A stretch of 49,990 bases of DNA. Origin: SFWF01 sp045537915 (lineage in GTDB: Bacteria; Bacillota; Clostridia; Oscillospirales; Acutalibacteraceae). Within the stretch, counting starts at the first letter, position 1, and each line of letters opens with the position of its first letter. Under the pieces are notes generated by a model. The model did not search any database. It worked only from the letters and a program-made list of their open reading frames with translations, and was not told the DNA's origin. The translations under genes were made by a program, and so were the position numbers. Location of the stretch: assembly GCA_045537915.1 (NCBI GenBank), contig JAZSQK010000048.1:1-49990 (forward strand), given 5' to 3'. Shown in pieces: positions 23,614-31,915 of this stretch.

Positions 23614-24479
23614 TGCATTTTTTACAGGTTGAAAACCTATCACACAGTTATTCTGTCGCAGACACTGACATTAAACCTGCGATCAATAATATTTCTTTTA
23701 ACCTGGATAGAGGCGAGATTTTGGGAATAATCGGCCATACCGGGTCGGGCAAATCAACCCTTGTTTCTCATTTGAACGGTCTTTTAAAGCCTCAAAGCGG
23801 ACGTATTTTGTTTAACGGAAAGGATATTTGGGATAACCCGAAGGAAATATCTAAAATCCGTGCTAAGATTGGGCTTGTTTTTCAATATCCTGAGTATCAG
23901 TTATTTGAAGAAAGGGTATATGATGATATTGCCTTCGGACCTAAAAATCTCGGTCTTACGCCTGAAGAAATCGAATTACGAATAAATAAAACAGCAAGAC
24001 TGTTGGGATTCGGCAGCGAATTGTTTGACAAATCCCCGTTTGACTTATCGGGCGGTCAAAAAAGGCGTGTTGCTATTGCCGGTGTAATGGCAATGGAGCC
24101 TGAAATCATTGTGTTTGATGAGCCTACAGCCGGTTTAGATCCTGCAGGCAGACAGGCGGTTTTTAAGGCTATTTCCGATTACAGAACCCAAAACAATGCT
24201 TCTGTAATAATTGTTTCACATTCAATGGAGGATATGGCCAATATCTGCGATAAGATTCTTGTACTTAACCAAGGCGCTGTATATTCTTACGGAACAACAA
24301 GAGAAATTTTTTCAAAGACCGACGAATTAAAAAGTATCGGGCTTAATGTTCCCCTGATTTCCGAAGTGTTCATATCCCTTAAGGAGAAGTATGGTATAGA
24401 GTCGGATAGTATTATTACGGTTGATGATGCAGTCAATTTTTTGCTTCCTTTGCTATCGAAAAAGGAGGGTAAAAAATGA
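23613..24479 (+). CDS. ecfA2: Energy-coupling factor transporter ATPase EcfA2
   Basis: The second ECF ATPase, 288 residues. Walker A is IGHTGSGKSTLVSHLNGL, the EcfA2-type Q-loop is FQYPEYQLFEERVYDDIAFG, the signature is LSGGQKRRVAIAGVMA and Walker B is IIVFDEPTAGLDPAGRQ. The start is a GTG whose first base is the last base of the ecfA1 stop, with GGAGG upstream. The C-terminal extension (ISLKEKYGIESDSI) mirrors EcfA1. It overlaps ecfT by 4 bases. Confidence 0.95.
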   Translation: MHFLQVENLSHSYSVADTDIKPAINNISFNLDRGEILGIIGHTGSGKSTLVSHLNGLLKPQSGRILFNGKDIWDNPKEISKIRAKIGLVFQYPEYQLFEERVYDDIAFGPKNLGLTPEEIELRINKTARLLGFGSELFDKSPFDLSGGQKRRVAIAGVMAMEPEIIVFDEPTAGLDPAGRQAVFKAISDYRTQNNASVIIVSHSMEDMANICDKILVLNQGAVYSYGTTREIFSKTDELKSIGLNVPLISEVFISLKEKYGIESDSIITVDDAVNFLLPLLSKKEGKK

Positions 24480-25285
24480 TTAAAGATATTACCTTTGGAC
24501 AATATTTTGTTGCAAATTCAGTACTACACCGTCTGGACCCTCGTTTAAAAATAGTTCAGCTGATACTTCTTGTTGTAATGCTGTTTGTTTGCGACGGCTT
24601 CATATCTCTTTCGCTGTTTGGAGCATTTATTTTTGTTATTTTATTTTCATCAAAGGTTCCAATTAGGACTTGTTTTAAAAATGTAAAGGTTATCATTCCG
24701 ATTATCATATTCACGGCTATATTAAATCTTGTTTATACACGTAGCGGAACCGAATTTGTTATATTCAACACCTTTTCTCTATACAGTGGCGGAATAGAAA
24801 AGGCTGTATTTATGTCAGTAAGAATTCTTTTGCTCATTTTACTCAGTTCTGTGTTGACGTATACTACAACTCCTAACGATATTACTGATGCTATTGAGCG
24901 GTTGCTTTCTCCCTTAAAATTTGTCGGATTGGGTAGCGCAGTTCATACAATCTCTATGATGATGACAATTGCAATGAGGTTTATTCCTACGCTTATTGAT
25001 GAAACCGATAAAATTATGAGTGCGCAGAAGGCAAGGGGAGCAGACCTTGAATCAGGCGGATTGATTAAAAGAATAAAGGCTCTCTTGCCAATTCTGATAC
25101 CGCTCCTCATTTCTTCAGTAAGAAGGGCGTATGAGTTGGCTGAGGCTATGGAGTGCAGATGCTATAACGGGGGAAAGGGCAGAACACGAATGAAGCAGAT
25201 GAAACTAAATTTTACCGATTACCTATCTCTTGTGTTAAGCATTATTATTTCTATTTCAATCATATTTACAAATTATTTGTTTTAG
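24476..25285 (+). CDS. ecfT: Energy-coupling factor transporter transmembrane protein EcfT
   Basis: The 269-residue membrane scaffold couples the ATPases to S components. It opens with the family pattern FGQYFVANSVLHRLDPRLKI and has several TM segments. The C-terminal cytoplasmic coupling helices carry the two A-x-(R/G)-type motifs: AQKARGADLESGGLIKRIKA and AEAMECRCYNG. It is preceded by a strong GGAGGG site inside ecfA2. truA follows within about 10 bases, the usual Firmicutes order. Confidence 0.94.
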   Translation: MIKDITFGQYFVANSVLHRLDPRLKIVQLILLVVMLFVCDGFISLSLFGAFIFVILFSSKVPIRTCFKNVKVIIPIIIFTAILNLVYTRSGTEFVIFNTFSLYSGGIEKAVFMSVRILLLILLSSVLTYTTTPNDITDAIERLLSPLKFVGLGSAVHTISMMMTIAMRFIPTLIDETDKIMSAQKARGADLESGGLIKRIKALLPILIPLLISSVRRAYELAEAMECRCYNGGKGRTRMKQMKLNFTDYLSLVLSIIISISIIFTNYLF

Positions 25286-25294
25286 TGGGTGTGT

Positions 25295-26029
25295 ATGGAA
25301 AGAATAGTTTTAAAAATCTCCTATCTGGGCACCGGGTATCACGGTTGGCAGGTTCAACCTAACGGCATTACCGTTCAGCAGACGCTTCAGGAAAAAACAG
25401 AAGCTATGTTCAAGAGAAAGATAGCCCTCACAGGCTGCAGCAGGACCGACGCCGGAGTACACGCTAATGAGTTTTACTGTCACTTCGATGTTGATTTACA
25501 CATTTCTGAGGATGGCATAATAAAAGGACTGAATTCTGTTTTACCTAAGGATATTACTGTTCTTGAATGCAGGTATGTTGATTCAAATTTTCATTCCCGA
25601 TATTCAGCAAAAGGTAAGAATTATATTTATAAAATTCATAATGACAAACTTCGAGACTCTTTTACAGCAGACAGAGCCTGGCATATTGAGAGAAATTTGG
25701 ATATAGATAAAATGAATTCCTTTTGTAATGCTATTTGCGGCACAAGGGATTTTATAGGATTTTCCTCATCAGGAAGAACCGTAACCGACACCGTTCGAAC
25801 TGTCAGCGAATGCTTTGTTGTAAGACAGGATGATCTTGTTGTTTTGTCGGTAACCGCAAACGGTTTTTTATATAATATGGTACGAATTATCGTTGGCACT
25901 GCGGTTGATATTTCATTAGGAAATATTGAATGTTCAGATTACTCGGAGCTTATAGATGCTAAAGATCGCTCAAAACTTGGAATTACCGCTCCGCCTCACG
26001 GTCTTTATTTAAATAAGGTTATATATTAA
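25295..26029 (+). CDS. truA: tRNA pseudouridine(38-40) synthase TruA
   Basis: TruA isomerises U38-U40 in the anticodon arm. The 244-residue protein shows KISYLGTGYHGWQVQPNGIT, the catalytic-Asp motif GCSRTDAGVHANEFYCHF, YSAKGKNYIYKI and the C-terminal FLYNMVRIIVGTAV. The ATG at 25295 is preferred over the GTG two codons upstream because it matches the usual N-terminus. It closes the ecfA1-A2-T-truA cluster. Confidence 0.95.
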   Translation: MERIVLKISYLGTGYHGWQVQPNGITVQQTLQEKTEAMFKRKIALTGCSRTDAGVHANEFYCHFDVDLHISEDGIIKGLNSVLPKDITVLECRYVDSNFHSRYSAKGKNYIYKIHNDKLRDSFTADRAWHIERNLDIDKMNSFCNAICGTRDFIGFSSSGRTVTDTVRTVSECFVVRQDDLVVLSVTANGFLYNMVRIIVGTAVDISLGNIECSDYSELIDAKDRSKLGITAPPHGLYLNKVIY

Positions 26030-26041
26030 GTAGGTTTAGTT

Positions 26042-27325
26042 ATGGCTGATTACAAAAAGAAAAAGGTATCAAAGAAAATACCCGATAAAAAGAACACCGA
26101 TAAGCGTAATATAGAAACCGTCAAAATGCGCTCAAAGAATGAACATGTCTCACGGAAAAGTTCGGCTTCTTCGGGTAAATTCAAGGTTGTTAAGGGAAGA
26201 AAAGGCGCAAAAATACATTTCGCTTCTCTCATTTTCGGCATTCTTGCTGTTATTCTGGTAGTATACTTTATTGTGGTATCCCTGCACCCGATTGGTTTTG
26301 TTGAATACACGTCCGCTGCATTTAAAACAATCGGAAACGGTTCGGGATACGATATTTCCCTCAATTATGGTGATATACTGGACGTAAGCAGAAATTCAGG
26401 TTACTATCAGCTTTTAACACAATCTACCGTAGAAACAATTAACAATAATGGAAAACTAATTTCTTCGGTATCTCACGGCTTGTCAAACCCTGTAATGTTA
26501 TCAGCAGAAACCAGATATTTGGTTTACGGTCAGGGAGATAGTGTACTAAAGATATATAATTTCGATAGACAAATCAAATTAATTCAATTTGATGATCAGA
26601 TAATCTGCGCAGATATTACTGATGACGGAAAATACGCTGTGGCCGCACATGCAGACGGATATGATTCACAGGTTATCGTCTTTAACAAAAATCATTCCCA
26701 GCTCTACAAGTGGTTTAGTTCGGACGGTATTGTTACATCTGTAAATTTGGTAGATAACGGCAAAAAGATCCTGGTATGCGCAATTAAGTCAAGTCAGGGG
26801 CAAATAAGCTCGTATGTGCATTTGCTTCAATTTGACTCCGCAGACCCAATATATACCTTTACGTTTACGAACAGCATGGTATACAAAATGTACTCGGTTT
26901 CTAATAATACTGTTTGTGCAGTCACGGAAAACAGTTGCGAATTTATAAATTACAAAAATGGCACCGTCAGTTCGAATAAAACTGAGCTGACAAATAAATT
27001 AGCGGAGCCTACCGGTCGGCGACTTGCAATACTAAGTACGCTTTCTGCAAACACAGAAGTTAATAATATTTCGGTTTATAAAAAGGGTTCGTTAGAAAGT
27101 TCGATTTCAATTGGGGTCCCGGTTAAAGATTTAGCTCTGGAAAATCGTTCTGTGTATGTTCTGAGCGACGGTAAAGTATACCGTCATAATACTGATGGTA
27201 GTTTAATTTCTTCTGCAGAGGTTCCTTTTGATGTAAAATATCTAATTCCTGTGTCAGACAACAGCGTTGCAGCAGTTAGTAATTCGGGTATAAGTAAATA
27301 TCAACTTACAGAAAAGGAGAAATAA
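26042..27325 (+). CDS. Membrane-anchored protein with a beta-propeller-like outer domain (DUF5711-like)
   Basis: The 427-residue protein has a very basic N-terminus (KKKKVSKKIPDKK, ~55 residues) and one TM helix at about 60-81 (FASLIFGILAVILVVYFIVV). A long extracytoplasmic part follows, made of repeated beta strands with blade-like phrases such as GHxxVxxxD: ITDDGKYAVAAHADGY, LVDNGKKILVCAI, LALENRSVYVLSDGKVYR. This layout matches the DUF5711 type found in clostridial genomes between truA-like and cvpA genes. No enzymatic motif was seen. It is followed 2 bases later by the CvpA-like gene, so the two probably share an operon and an envelope-related role. Confidence 0.6.
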   Translation: MADYKKKKVSKKIPDKKNTDKRNIETVKMRSKNEHVSRKSSASSGKFKVVKGRKGAKIHFASLIFGILAVILVVYFIVVSLHPIGFVEYTSAAFKTIGNGSGYDISLNYGDILDVSRNSGYYQLLTQSTVETINNNGKLISSVSHGLSNPVMLSAETRYLVYGQGDSVLKIYNFDRQIKLIQFDDQIICADITDDGKYAVAAHADGYDSQVIVFNKNHSQLYKWFSSDGIVTSVNLVDNGKKILVCAIKSSQGQISSYVHLLQFDSADPIYTFTFTNSMVYKMYSVSNNTVCAVTENSCEFINYKNGTVSSNKTELTNKLAEPTGRRLAILSTLSANTEVNNISVYKKGSLESSISIGVPVKDLALENRSVYVLSDGKVYRHNTDGSLISSAEVPFDVKYLIPVSDNSVAAVSNSGISKYQLTEKEK

Positions 27326-27327
27326 TT

Positions 27328-28026
27328 ATGAGTATTATTCTTGATTTAGCAGTCGTTGCAGTAGTCGTTATATGTATAATTCTTGCAGCAAAAAAAGGGT
27401 TTGTGAGAACGCTTATCGACCTTATTGGTTTTGTTGCCGCTATTGCTGTTGCATTTACTCTATCCTCACCGATATCAAGCTTTTTGTATGAAAAAACTAT
27501 AGAACCGCCTGTATCAAAGGCTGTTTATTCTGCGGTTGACAAGTCTCTTGGTGAGACGACGGAATCTGCAAAGGAGGCCATAAACAAGTTGTTTGATTCT
27601 CTTCCTGCAGGAGTTTCAAAACTTGCAGATAAAACCGGATACTCGGCAGATGCTTTGGCTGAAAAGATGCAATCAGCTACAGACAGTGAAGAAATCTCAA
27701 ATCAGATTTGCGCAAACGTTATTGAACCCGCTATTTCTACTATTGTCAAATACATAGTTGCTATTTTACTGTTTGTGATTACTCTTATATTAATGAAATT
27801 TGTTTCAAAATTCATTAATTCTCTCTTTAAGGGTGCTTTGTTAGGCACGGCGAATCTTGTGTTAGGTGGCGCATTAGGAGCTTGTAAAGGCATAATATTC
27901 GTTGCGATAGGTTGTATGGCAATATCTCTTATCGCAGGTTTAATTTCAAACAATTCTTTGTCAGATGCAATCGACAATACAAGAATTTTCAAAACCATTT
28001 TGAACTTAATTCCGTTTGGCATTTAA
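27328..28026 (+). CDS. CvpA-family membrane protein
   Basis: The 232-residue protein begins with a hydrophobic helix followed by the CvpA hallmark 'KKGFVRTLIDLIGFVAAIAV'. There are four predicted TM segments: ~5-20, 27-45, ~138-160 and ~175-205 (GALLGTANLVLGGALGACKG). An extracytoplasmic helical insert (KSLGETTESAKEAINKLFDS) lies between segments 2 and 3. CvpA relatives are linked to colicin V production and envelope stress, with no settled biochemical function. An AAAGGAGAA ribosome site at 27314-27322, inside the previous gene, sets the start. Confidence 0.82.
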   Translation: MSIILDLAVVAVVVICIILAAKKGFVRTLIDLIGFVAAIAVAFTLSSPISSFLYEKTIEPPVSKAVYSAVDKSLGETTESAKEAINKLFDSLPAGVSKLADKTGYSADALAEKMQSATDSEEISNQICANVIEPAISTIVKYIVAILLFVITLILMKFVSKFINSLFKGALLGTANLVLGGALGACKGIIFVAIGCMAISLIAGLISNNSLSDAIDNTRIFKTILNLIPFGI

Positions 28027-28048
28027 AATTTTTCAGGAGTTTTAAAAA

Positions 28049-28609
28049 ATGAAAAACATTATTACAATTCCTAATGTAATTTCCTTTATCAGAATTCTTC
28101 TTATTCCTATGTTTGTTATAGTGTATTTTTCTGAAGGAATAGATAACAAGTTTTTCTGGGCGGCTTTTATAGTGATAATTAGCGGACTAAGCGATATAAT
28201 CGATGGTTTAATAGCAAGAAAATGTAATTTAGTATCTGATTTGGGTAAAATTCTGGACCCTATAGCAGATAAAATGACACAGATTGTTGTTATACTTTGT
28301 CTTACAATCAATCATCCGTCGCTTCTTCCTATGTTCGGTGTACTGTTTTTAAAAGAATTACTAACCCTTTTTGCCGCTGTATACGTACTTACAAACGGTA
28401 CAAAGCCAATCTCTGCAAGATGGTGGGGCAAACTTTCTACAATAGTAATCTTTCTGACAATGATTTATACTGTACTTACCGATATATATTCAATTACCCA
28501 TATACCGCTATACATACTTGTTGCAGCTTCTATAGTATGTATGATTATATCTTTATCAGGATATTTTAAAATGTTTTCCGGACAGGTAAAAGGAGTTCCT
28601 AAAAAATGA
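28049..28609 (+). CDS. pgsA: CDP-diacylglycerol-glycerol-3-phosphate 3-phosphatidyltransferase
   Basis: PgsA makes phosphatidylglycerol-phosphate, the committed step of anionic phospholipid synthesis in the inner membrane. The 186-residue protein starts NIITIPNVISFIRILLIPMF. It holds the CDP-alcohol phosphatidyltransferase motif, which begins SDIIDGLIARKCN and continues SDLGKILDPIADK, with all four Asp residues of the D-x2-DG-x2-AR-x8-G-x3-D-x3-D signature. The remaining sequence is TM helices. The stop codon overlaps the clp start (ATGA). Confidence 0.95.
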   Translation: MKNIITIPNVISFIRILLIPMFVIVYFSEGIDNKFFWAAFIVIISGLSDIIDGLIARKCNLVSDLGKILDPIADKMTQIVVILCLTINHPSLLPMFGVLFLKELLTLFAAVYVLTNGTKPISARWWGKLSTIVIFLTMIYTVLTDIYSITHIPLYILVAASIVCMIISLSGYFKMFSGQVKGVPKK

Positions 28610-30873
28610 TGAAATTATGCAGCAAATGCAAAAAAAGACCTGCTGTGGTATTTATCTCAAACCCGAATGATTCACAAAGCGCAGAACCTCAAGGACTATG
28701 CCTTGTTTGCGCAAAGGAATCCGGTATTAAACCAATCGATGATTTGCTTAAGAAAATGAATATATCAGAAGATGATATTGAGCAGATGAGTGAGCAGTTT
28801 ATGGACATTATGAGTGATAGTTCTGATGAAGAATTTGATCTTGGCACTGCTCCGGCATTTCCTTTTTTAAACAATATTTTTGGTCAGTTTGGCGCAAGTG
28901 ATGACAGCGCTGAAAAACCAAAGGATCAGCAAAAAGATAAGAAAAAAGACAAGGCTTCAGACAGAAAGAAATACCTTGATCATTATTGTATCAATTTAAC
29001 TAAACGAGCCAGGGAAGGTAAGCTTGATACTATTATCGGTCGTGATAAAGAGCTTTATCGAACTATACAGATTTTATCCAGACGTTCAAAGAATAACCCC
29101 TGTCTTATTGGAGAACCGGGCGTGGGAAAAACTGCTGTAGTTGAAGGTCTTGCTCTGTCCATTGCAGAGGGAAGCGCCCCGGCACGCCTTCTGGACAAAG
29201 AAATATTTTTGCTAGATCTGACCAGTCTTGTTGCTGGTACCCAGTTCAGAGGACAGTTTGAAAGCAGAGTAAAGGGACTTATTGAGGAAGTTAAATCTGT
29301 AGGCAATGTTATTCTCTTTATTGATGAGATTCATAACCTCGTGGGTGCTGGCGACGCAGCCGAGGGCTCTATGAATGCCGCTAACATTATGAAACCGGCC
29401 CTCTCACGTGGAGAAATACAGGTTATAGGCGCTACAACCTTTACCGAGTATCGTAAGTATATTGAAAAGGATGCAGCCCTTGAGAGAAGATTTCAGCCGG
29501 TTACAATTGAGGAAACATCCATTGAAAGTGCAATAGAAATACTACTTGGTATTAAAGGATATTACGAAGGATTTCACGGAGTAACCGTTTCTGATGAGCT
29601 TATAAAGAAAATAGTAACTCTTTCGGAAAGGTATGTTTGCGACAGATATTTGCCAGACAAGGCAATTGACCTGCTTGATGAGGCTTGCGCCTGTGCAAGT
29701 CTTGAAAATAAGGCAGTTGATGAGCTGTATGTAACTAATAAAAAGATTTCTGAAAAGCAGATTGAGCTTGAAAGACTTCAGTCTGATGTAGATAATCCTG
29801 ATTATGAGAAACAGGCGTTATTAAAGGCAGATATTGACAAGTTGCAAACCCGTGCATCCGAGCTATATCTACCCGCATCTGATAACGAAGTAGGTGACAG
29901 GGATATTGCAAAAGTAATTGAGTTGTGGACAGGTATTCCCGCTGCTAAAATAGAAGAAAGTGATTTTGAAAAACTAAAGGCTCTTGGGAGTAAAATAAAA
30001 GAGCGTATTATAGGCCAGGATGAAGCCGCTAATATGGTGTCGGCAGCTGTTAAGCGTTCCCGTGTTCAAACAACGCCGCACAGAAAACCTGCTTCTTTTA
30101 TATTTGTAGGGCCAACCGGTGTCGGAAAGACAGAACTTGTTAAGGTTTTGGCCGATCAGTTATTCTCAAGCCCCGAGACGCTCATAAGACTTGATATGTC
30201 TGAATTTATGGAAAAGCATTCGATATCAAAGTTAATTGGAGCGCCTCCCGGATATGTCGGATACGACGATGCCGGTCAGCTTACCGAAAAAATCAGAAGA
30301 AAACCTTATTCTGTAGTTCTTTTTGATGAGATTGAAAAAGCTCATCCTGATGTCTTGAATATTCTTCTTCAAATACTTGACGATGGAAGAATTACAGATT
30401 CACAGGGCAGAACGGTTAACTTTGAGAACACAATAATAGTCATGACCTCTAATGCCGGAAGTAACAAGCGTGACAGCATTATGGGCTTCAGCAAAACCGT
30501 TCAGGATACGAATCGTGAACGAGCTGTTTCTGCACTTGAGGAGTTTTTGCGGCCTGAGTTTATAGCCCGTGTCGACGAGATAATTTCTTTTTCGTCTCTT
30601 GATGTAGAAAGCCTTGTTAAAATCTCAAAGCTTATGCTTGGCGATTTATCGAAAGTTTTAAGCGAAAAGGGAATTACTCTGGAAATTAAAGATGAGGTTT
30701 ATAATTATCTTGCAAGGCTCAGCGAAGGAGCAAAATCCGGAGCCAGAGATCTTAGAAACAATATCAGACGCCTAGTTGAAGATCCTATCGTTGACCGTAT
30801 TGTTACCTCTGACGTTACTCCGGTGTGTACACTAAAGGTTTCACTTAAGAACGAAAAAATTTTTATTTCATAA
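28606..30873 (+). CDS. Clp ATPase, ClpE-like (zinc-finger HSP100 with two AAA+ modules)
   Basis: The 755-residue HSP100 unfoldase starts with a C-x2-C...C-x2-C zinc finger (Cys5, Cys8, Cys32, Cys35), as in ClpE, in place of the double Clp_N repeat of ClpC. An acidic/basic linker (PKDQQKDKKKDKASDRKK) leads to AAA-1 (Walker A GEPGVGKT at ~169-177, VILFIDEIHNLVGAGDA). A short coiled-coil middle domain and AAA-2 follow (GPTGVGKTELVKVLADQLFS, VLFDEIEKAHPDV). It would feed proteins to ClpP, though the tripeptide docking loop was not located with certainty. It is the last gene of the long + strand run before the tRNA cluster. Confidence 0.88.
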   Translation: MMKLCSKCKKRPAVVFISNPNDSQSAEPQGLCLVCAKESGIKPIDDLLKKMNISEDDIEQMSEQFMDIMSDSSDEEFDLGTAPAFPFLNNIFGQFGASDDSAEKPKDQQKDKKKDKASDRKKYLDHYCINLTKRAREGKLDTIIGRDKELYRTIQILSRRSKNNPCLIGEPGVGKTAVVEGLALSIAEGSAPARLLDKEIFLLDLTSLVAGTQFRGQFESRVKGLIEEVKSVGNVILFIDEIHNLVGAGDAAEGSMNAANIMKPALSRGEIQVIGATTFTEYRKYIEKDAALERRFQPVTIEETSIESAIEILLGIKGYYEGFHGVTVSDELIKKIVTLSERYVCDRYLPDKAIDLLDEACACASLENKAVDELYVTNKKISEKQIELERLQSDVDNPDYEKQALLKADIDKLQTRASELYLPASDNEVGDRDIAKVIELWTGIPAAKIEESDFEKLKALGSKIKERIIGQDEAANMVSAAVKRSRVQTTPHRKPASFIFVGPTGVGKTELVKVLADQLFSSPETLIRLDMSEFMEKHSISKLIGAPPGYVGYDDAGQLTEKIRRKPYSVVLFDEIEKAHPDVLNILLQILDDGRITDSQGRTVNFENTIIVMTSNAGSNKRDSIMGFSKTVQDTNRERAVSALEEFLRPEFIARVDEIISFSSLDVESLVKISKLMLGDLSKVLSEKGITLEIKDEVYNYLARLSEGAKSGARDLRNNIRRLVEDPIVDRIVTSDVTPVCTLKVSLKNEKIFIS

Positions 30874-30888
30874 ATTTTAAAAAATGTG

Positions 30889-30917
30889 TTGACTAATTGC
30901 AAGAAGTGTGCTATTAT
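30889..30917 (+). promoter_or_regulatory. Sigma-A promoter of tRNA-Gly
   Basis: TTGACT (30889-30894) and TATTAT (30912-30917) with a 17-bp spacer, 16 bases before the tRNA. Confidence 0.75.
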
Positions 30918-30933
30918 ATTTCTTGCAAATTTT

Positions 30934-31008
30934 GCGGGTGTTGTTCAACGGCTAGAATGCCAGCCTTCCAAGCTGGAGACGTGGGTTCGATTCCCATCAC
31001 CCGCTCCA
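30934..31008 (+). tRNA. tRNA-Gly (TCC)
   Basis: Acceptor GCGGGTG pairs with CACCCGC; encoded CCA. The anticodon loop CTTCCAA gives TCC. The T-arm is GTGGGTTCGATTCCCAT. Confidence 0.96.
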
Positions 31009-31012
31009 TTAT

Positions 31013-31040
31013 AAAAAAGCCCTTTTAGTCGGGCTTTTTT
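31013..31040 (+). terminator. Intrinsic terminator after tRNA-Gly
   Basis: AAAAAAGCCC pairs with GGGCTTTTTT around TTTTAGTC. It stands between tRNA-Gly and tRNA-Arg, so tRNA-Arg may depend on read-through or its own promoter. Confidence 0.8.
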
Positions 31041-31049
31041 ATATGTAAT

Positions 31050-31104
<55 letters not shown>

Positions 31105-31126
<22 letters not shown>

Positions 31127-31341
31127 GATAAACGGAAAACATCAGTCAATGGTGTTTTCCATTTTTTATTGTATCGTATTTGGCTCGAACCCGAAGGGTC
31201 TGTGCGTTAAGAAAAGTTGCCAGTGGCAAGTTTTTAGCACAGAGCGCGAAGTCGGTTACTAAGGGCAAGGCCTTTAGTCGACAAGCGATGTAGTATGCGC
31301 AGCAGACGGTCGAGTCCCTTCAAGCGCGCCAGATAAACGGA
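31105..31341 (+). repeat. Duplicated tRNA-Arg 3' end flanking a structured insert
   Basis: A 32-base exact direct repeat (31105-31136 and 31310-31341, offset 205) spans the T-loop through CCA and the following GATAAACGGA. A terminator follows each copy. The ~140-base insert (31169-31309) holds CTCGAACCC (31184-31192), an exact inverted copy of the T-arm 5' half GGGTTCGAG (31101-31109). It also holds a long two-step hairpin (31200-31242, CTGTGC/GCACAG outer, AAAAgTTGCC/GGCAAgTTTT inner) and the hairpin ACTAAGGGC/GCCTTTAGT (31258-31278). No ORF is evident. The architecture recurs at the tRNA-Lys locus. Confidence 0.85.
31134..31168 (+). terminator. Intrinsic terminator after tRNA-Arg
   Basis: GGAAAACATC pairs with GGTGTTTTCC, followed by ATTTTTTATT. 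Confidence 0.8.
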
Positions 31342-31372
31342 GAACATCACAAAACGATGTTCTCCGTTTTTT
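31338..31372 (+). terminator. Intrinsic terminator after the duplicated tRNA-Arg 3' end
   Basis: CGGAGAACATC pairs perfectly with GATGTTCTCCG, followed by TTTTTT. It is a diverged and stronger version of the terminator behind the intact tRNA. Confidence 0.85.
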
Positions 31373-31392
31373 AATAAGTCATATACTTTAGA

Positions 31393-31797
31393 CTACTGTT
31401 CACACTTTAGCAGACGTCTGATAAGACATACTGTAGCCGTTATTGTCAGGCTAAAGAAAAACAGAAGAAGACCTACTACAATAGCGCCGACTATACTTGT
31501 AGCCGCAAAAGAAATACCAAGAAGAATTACTGCCGTCAGGATTGTACCAAGAATTCCCACAAACACAGCATTTAATGCAGAATTTGCATATTCACACACA
31601 GTGTTCTTTCCCAAAGTCCTGTATAATATTATTGCTAGATAAGCAACTGCTATACCAAACAGAACCCATAAAAAAGCTGGAGTCACTACGATTACTGCAC
31701 CAAATGTCAGTATAGCGGCAATTACTCCGACTATAACACTTACAAGTATGGCTAAATCAAGGCAATTATACCTACAAAAGCAATTAGAATTTGTCAT
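31393..31797 (-). CDS. Small four-TM membrane protein of unknown function
   Basis: The 134-residue protein has four predicted hydrophobic segments: LAILVSVIVGVIAAILTFGA, AFLWVLFGIAVAYLAIILY, AVFVGILGTILTAVILLGIS and GAIVVGLLLFFFSLTITATV. Cytoplasmic-looking Cys-rich ends are present (CFCRYNC at the N-terminus, LLKCEQ at the C-terminus). A GGAGGTG ribosome site precedes the ATG. It stands alone between the tRNA-Arg repeat and bipA, on the opposite strand to both. I do not recognise the family. Confidence 0.7.
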   Translation of the reverse strand: MTNSNCFCRYNCLDLAILVSVIVGVIAAILTFGAVIVVTPAFLWVLFGIAVAYLAIILYRTLGKNTVCEYANSALNAVFVGILGTILTAVILLGISFAATSIVGAIVVGLLLFFFSLTITATVCLIRRLLKCEQ

Positions 31798-31862
31798 ATT
31801 AACACCTCCGCTATATTATATGAATATATGTACAAGCAAGTGCGAATGATAACTCAATATAA

Positions 31863-31891
31863 TTGACAAAAAATCACTTTAGCAGTATACT
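31863..31891 (+). promoter_or_regulatory. Sigma-A promoter of bipA
   Basis: TTGACA (31863-31868) and TATACT (31886-31891) with a 17-bp spacer, 24 bases before the start codon. Confidence 0.8.
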
Positions 31892-31915
31892 TATAGATTG
31901 AAAAAGAGGGATACT

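Noticed and set aside
31169..31309. Self-cleaving ribozyme (hammerhead, twister) in the tRNA-tail inserts
   Set aside because: I looked for CTGATGA...GAAA and other core motifs in both inserts and found none in the right arrangement.
31310..31332. A second tRNA-Arg gene
   Set aside because: Only the 3' portion is duplicated; the upstream insert lacks a convincing anticodon arm.
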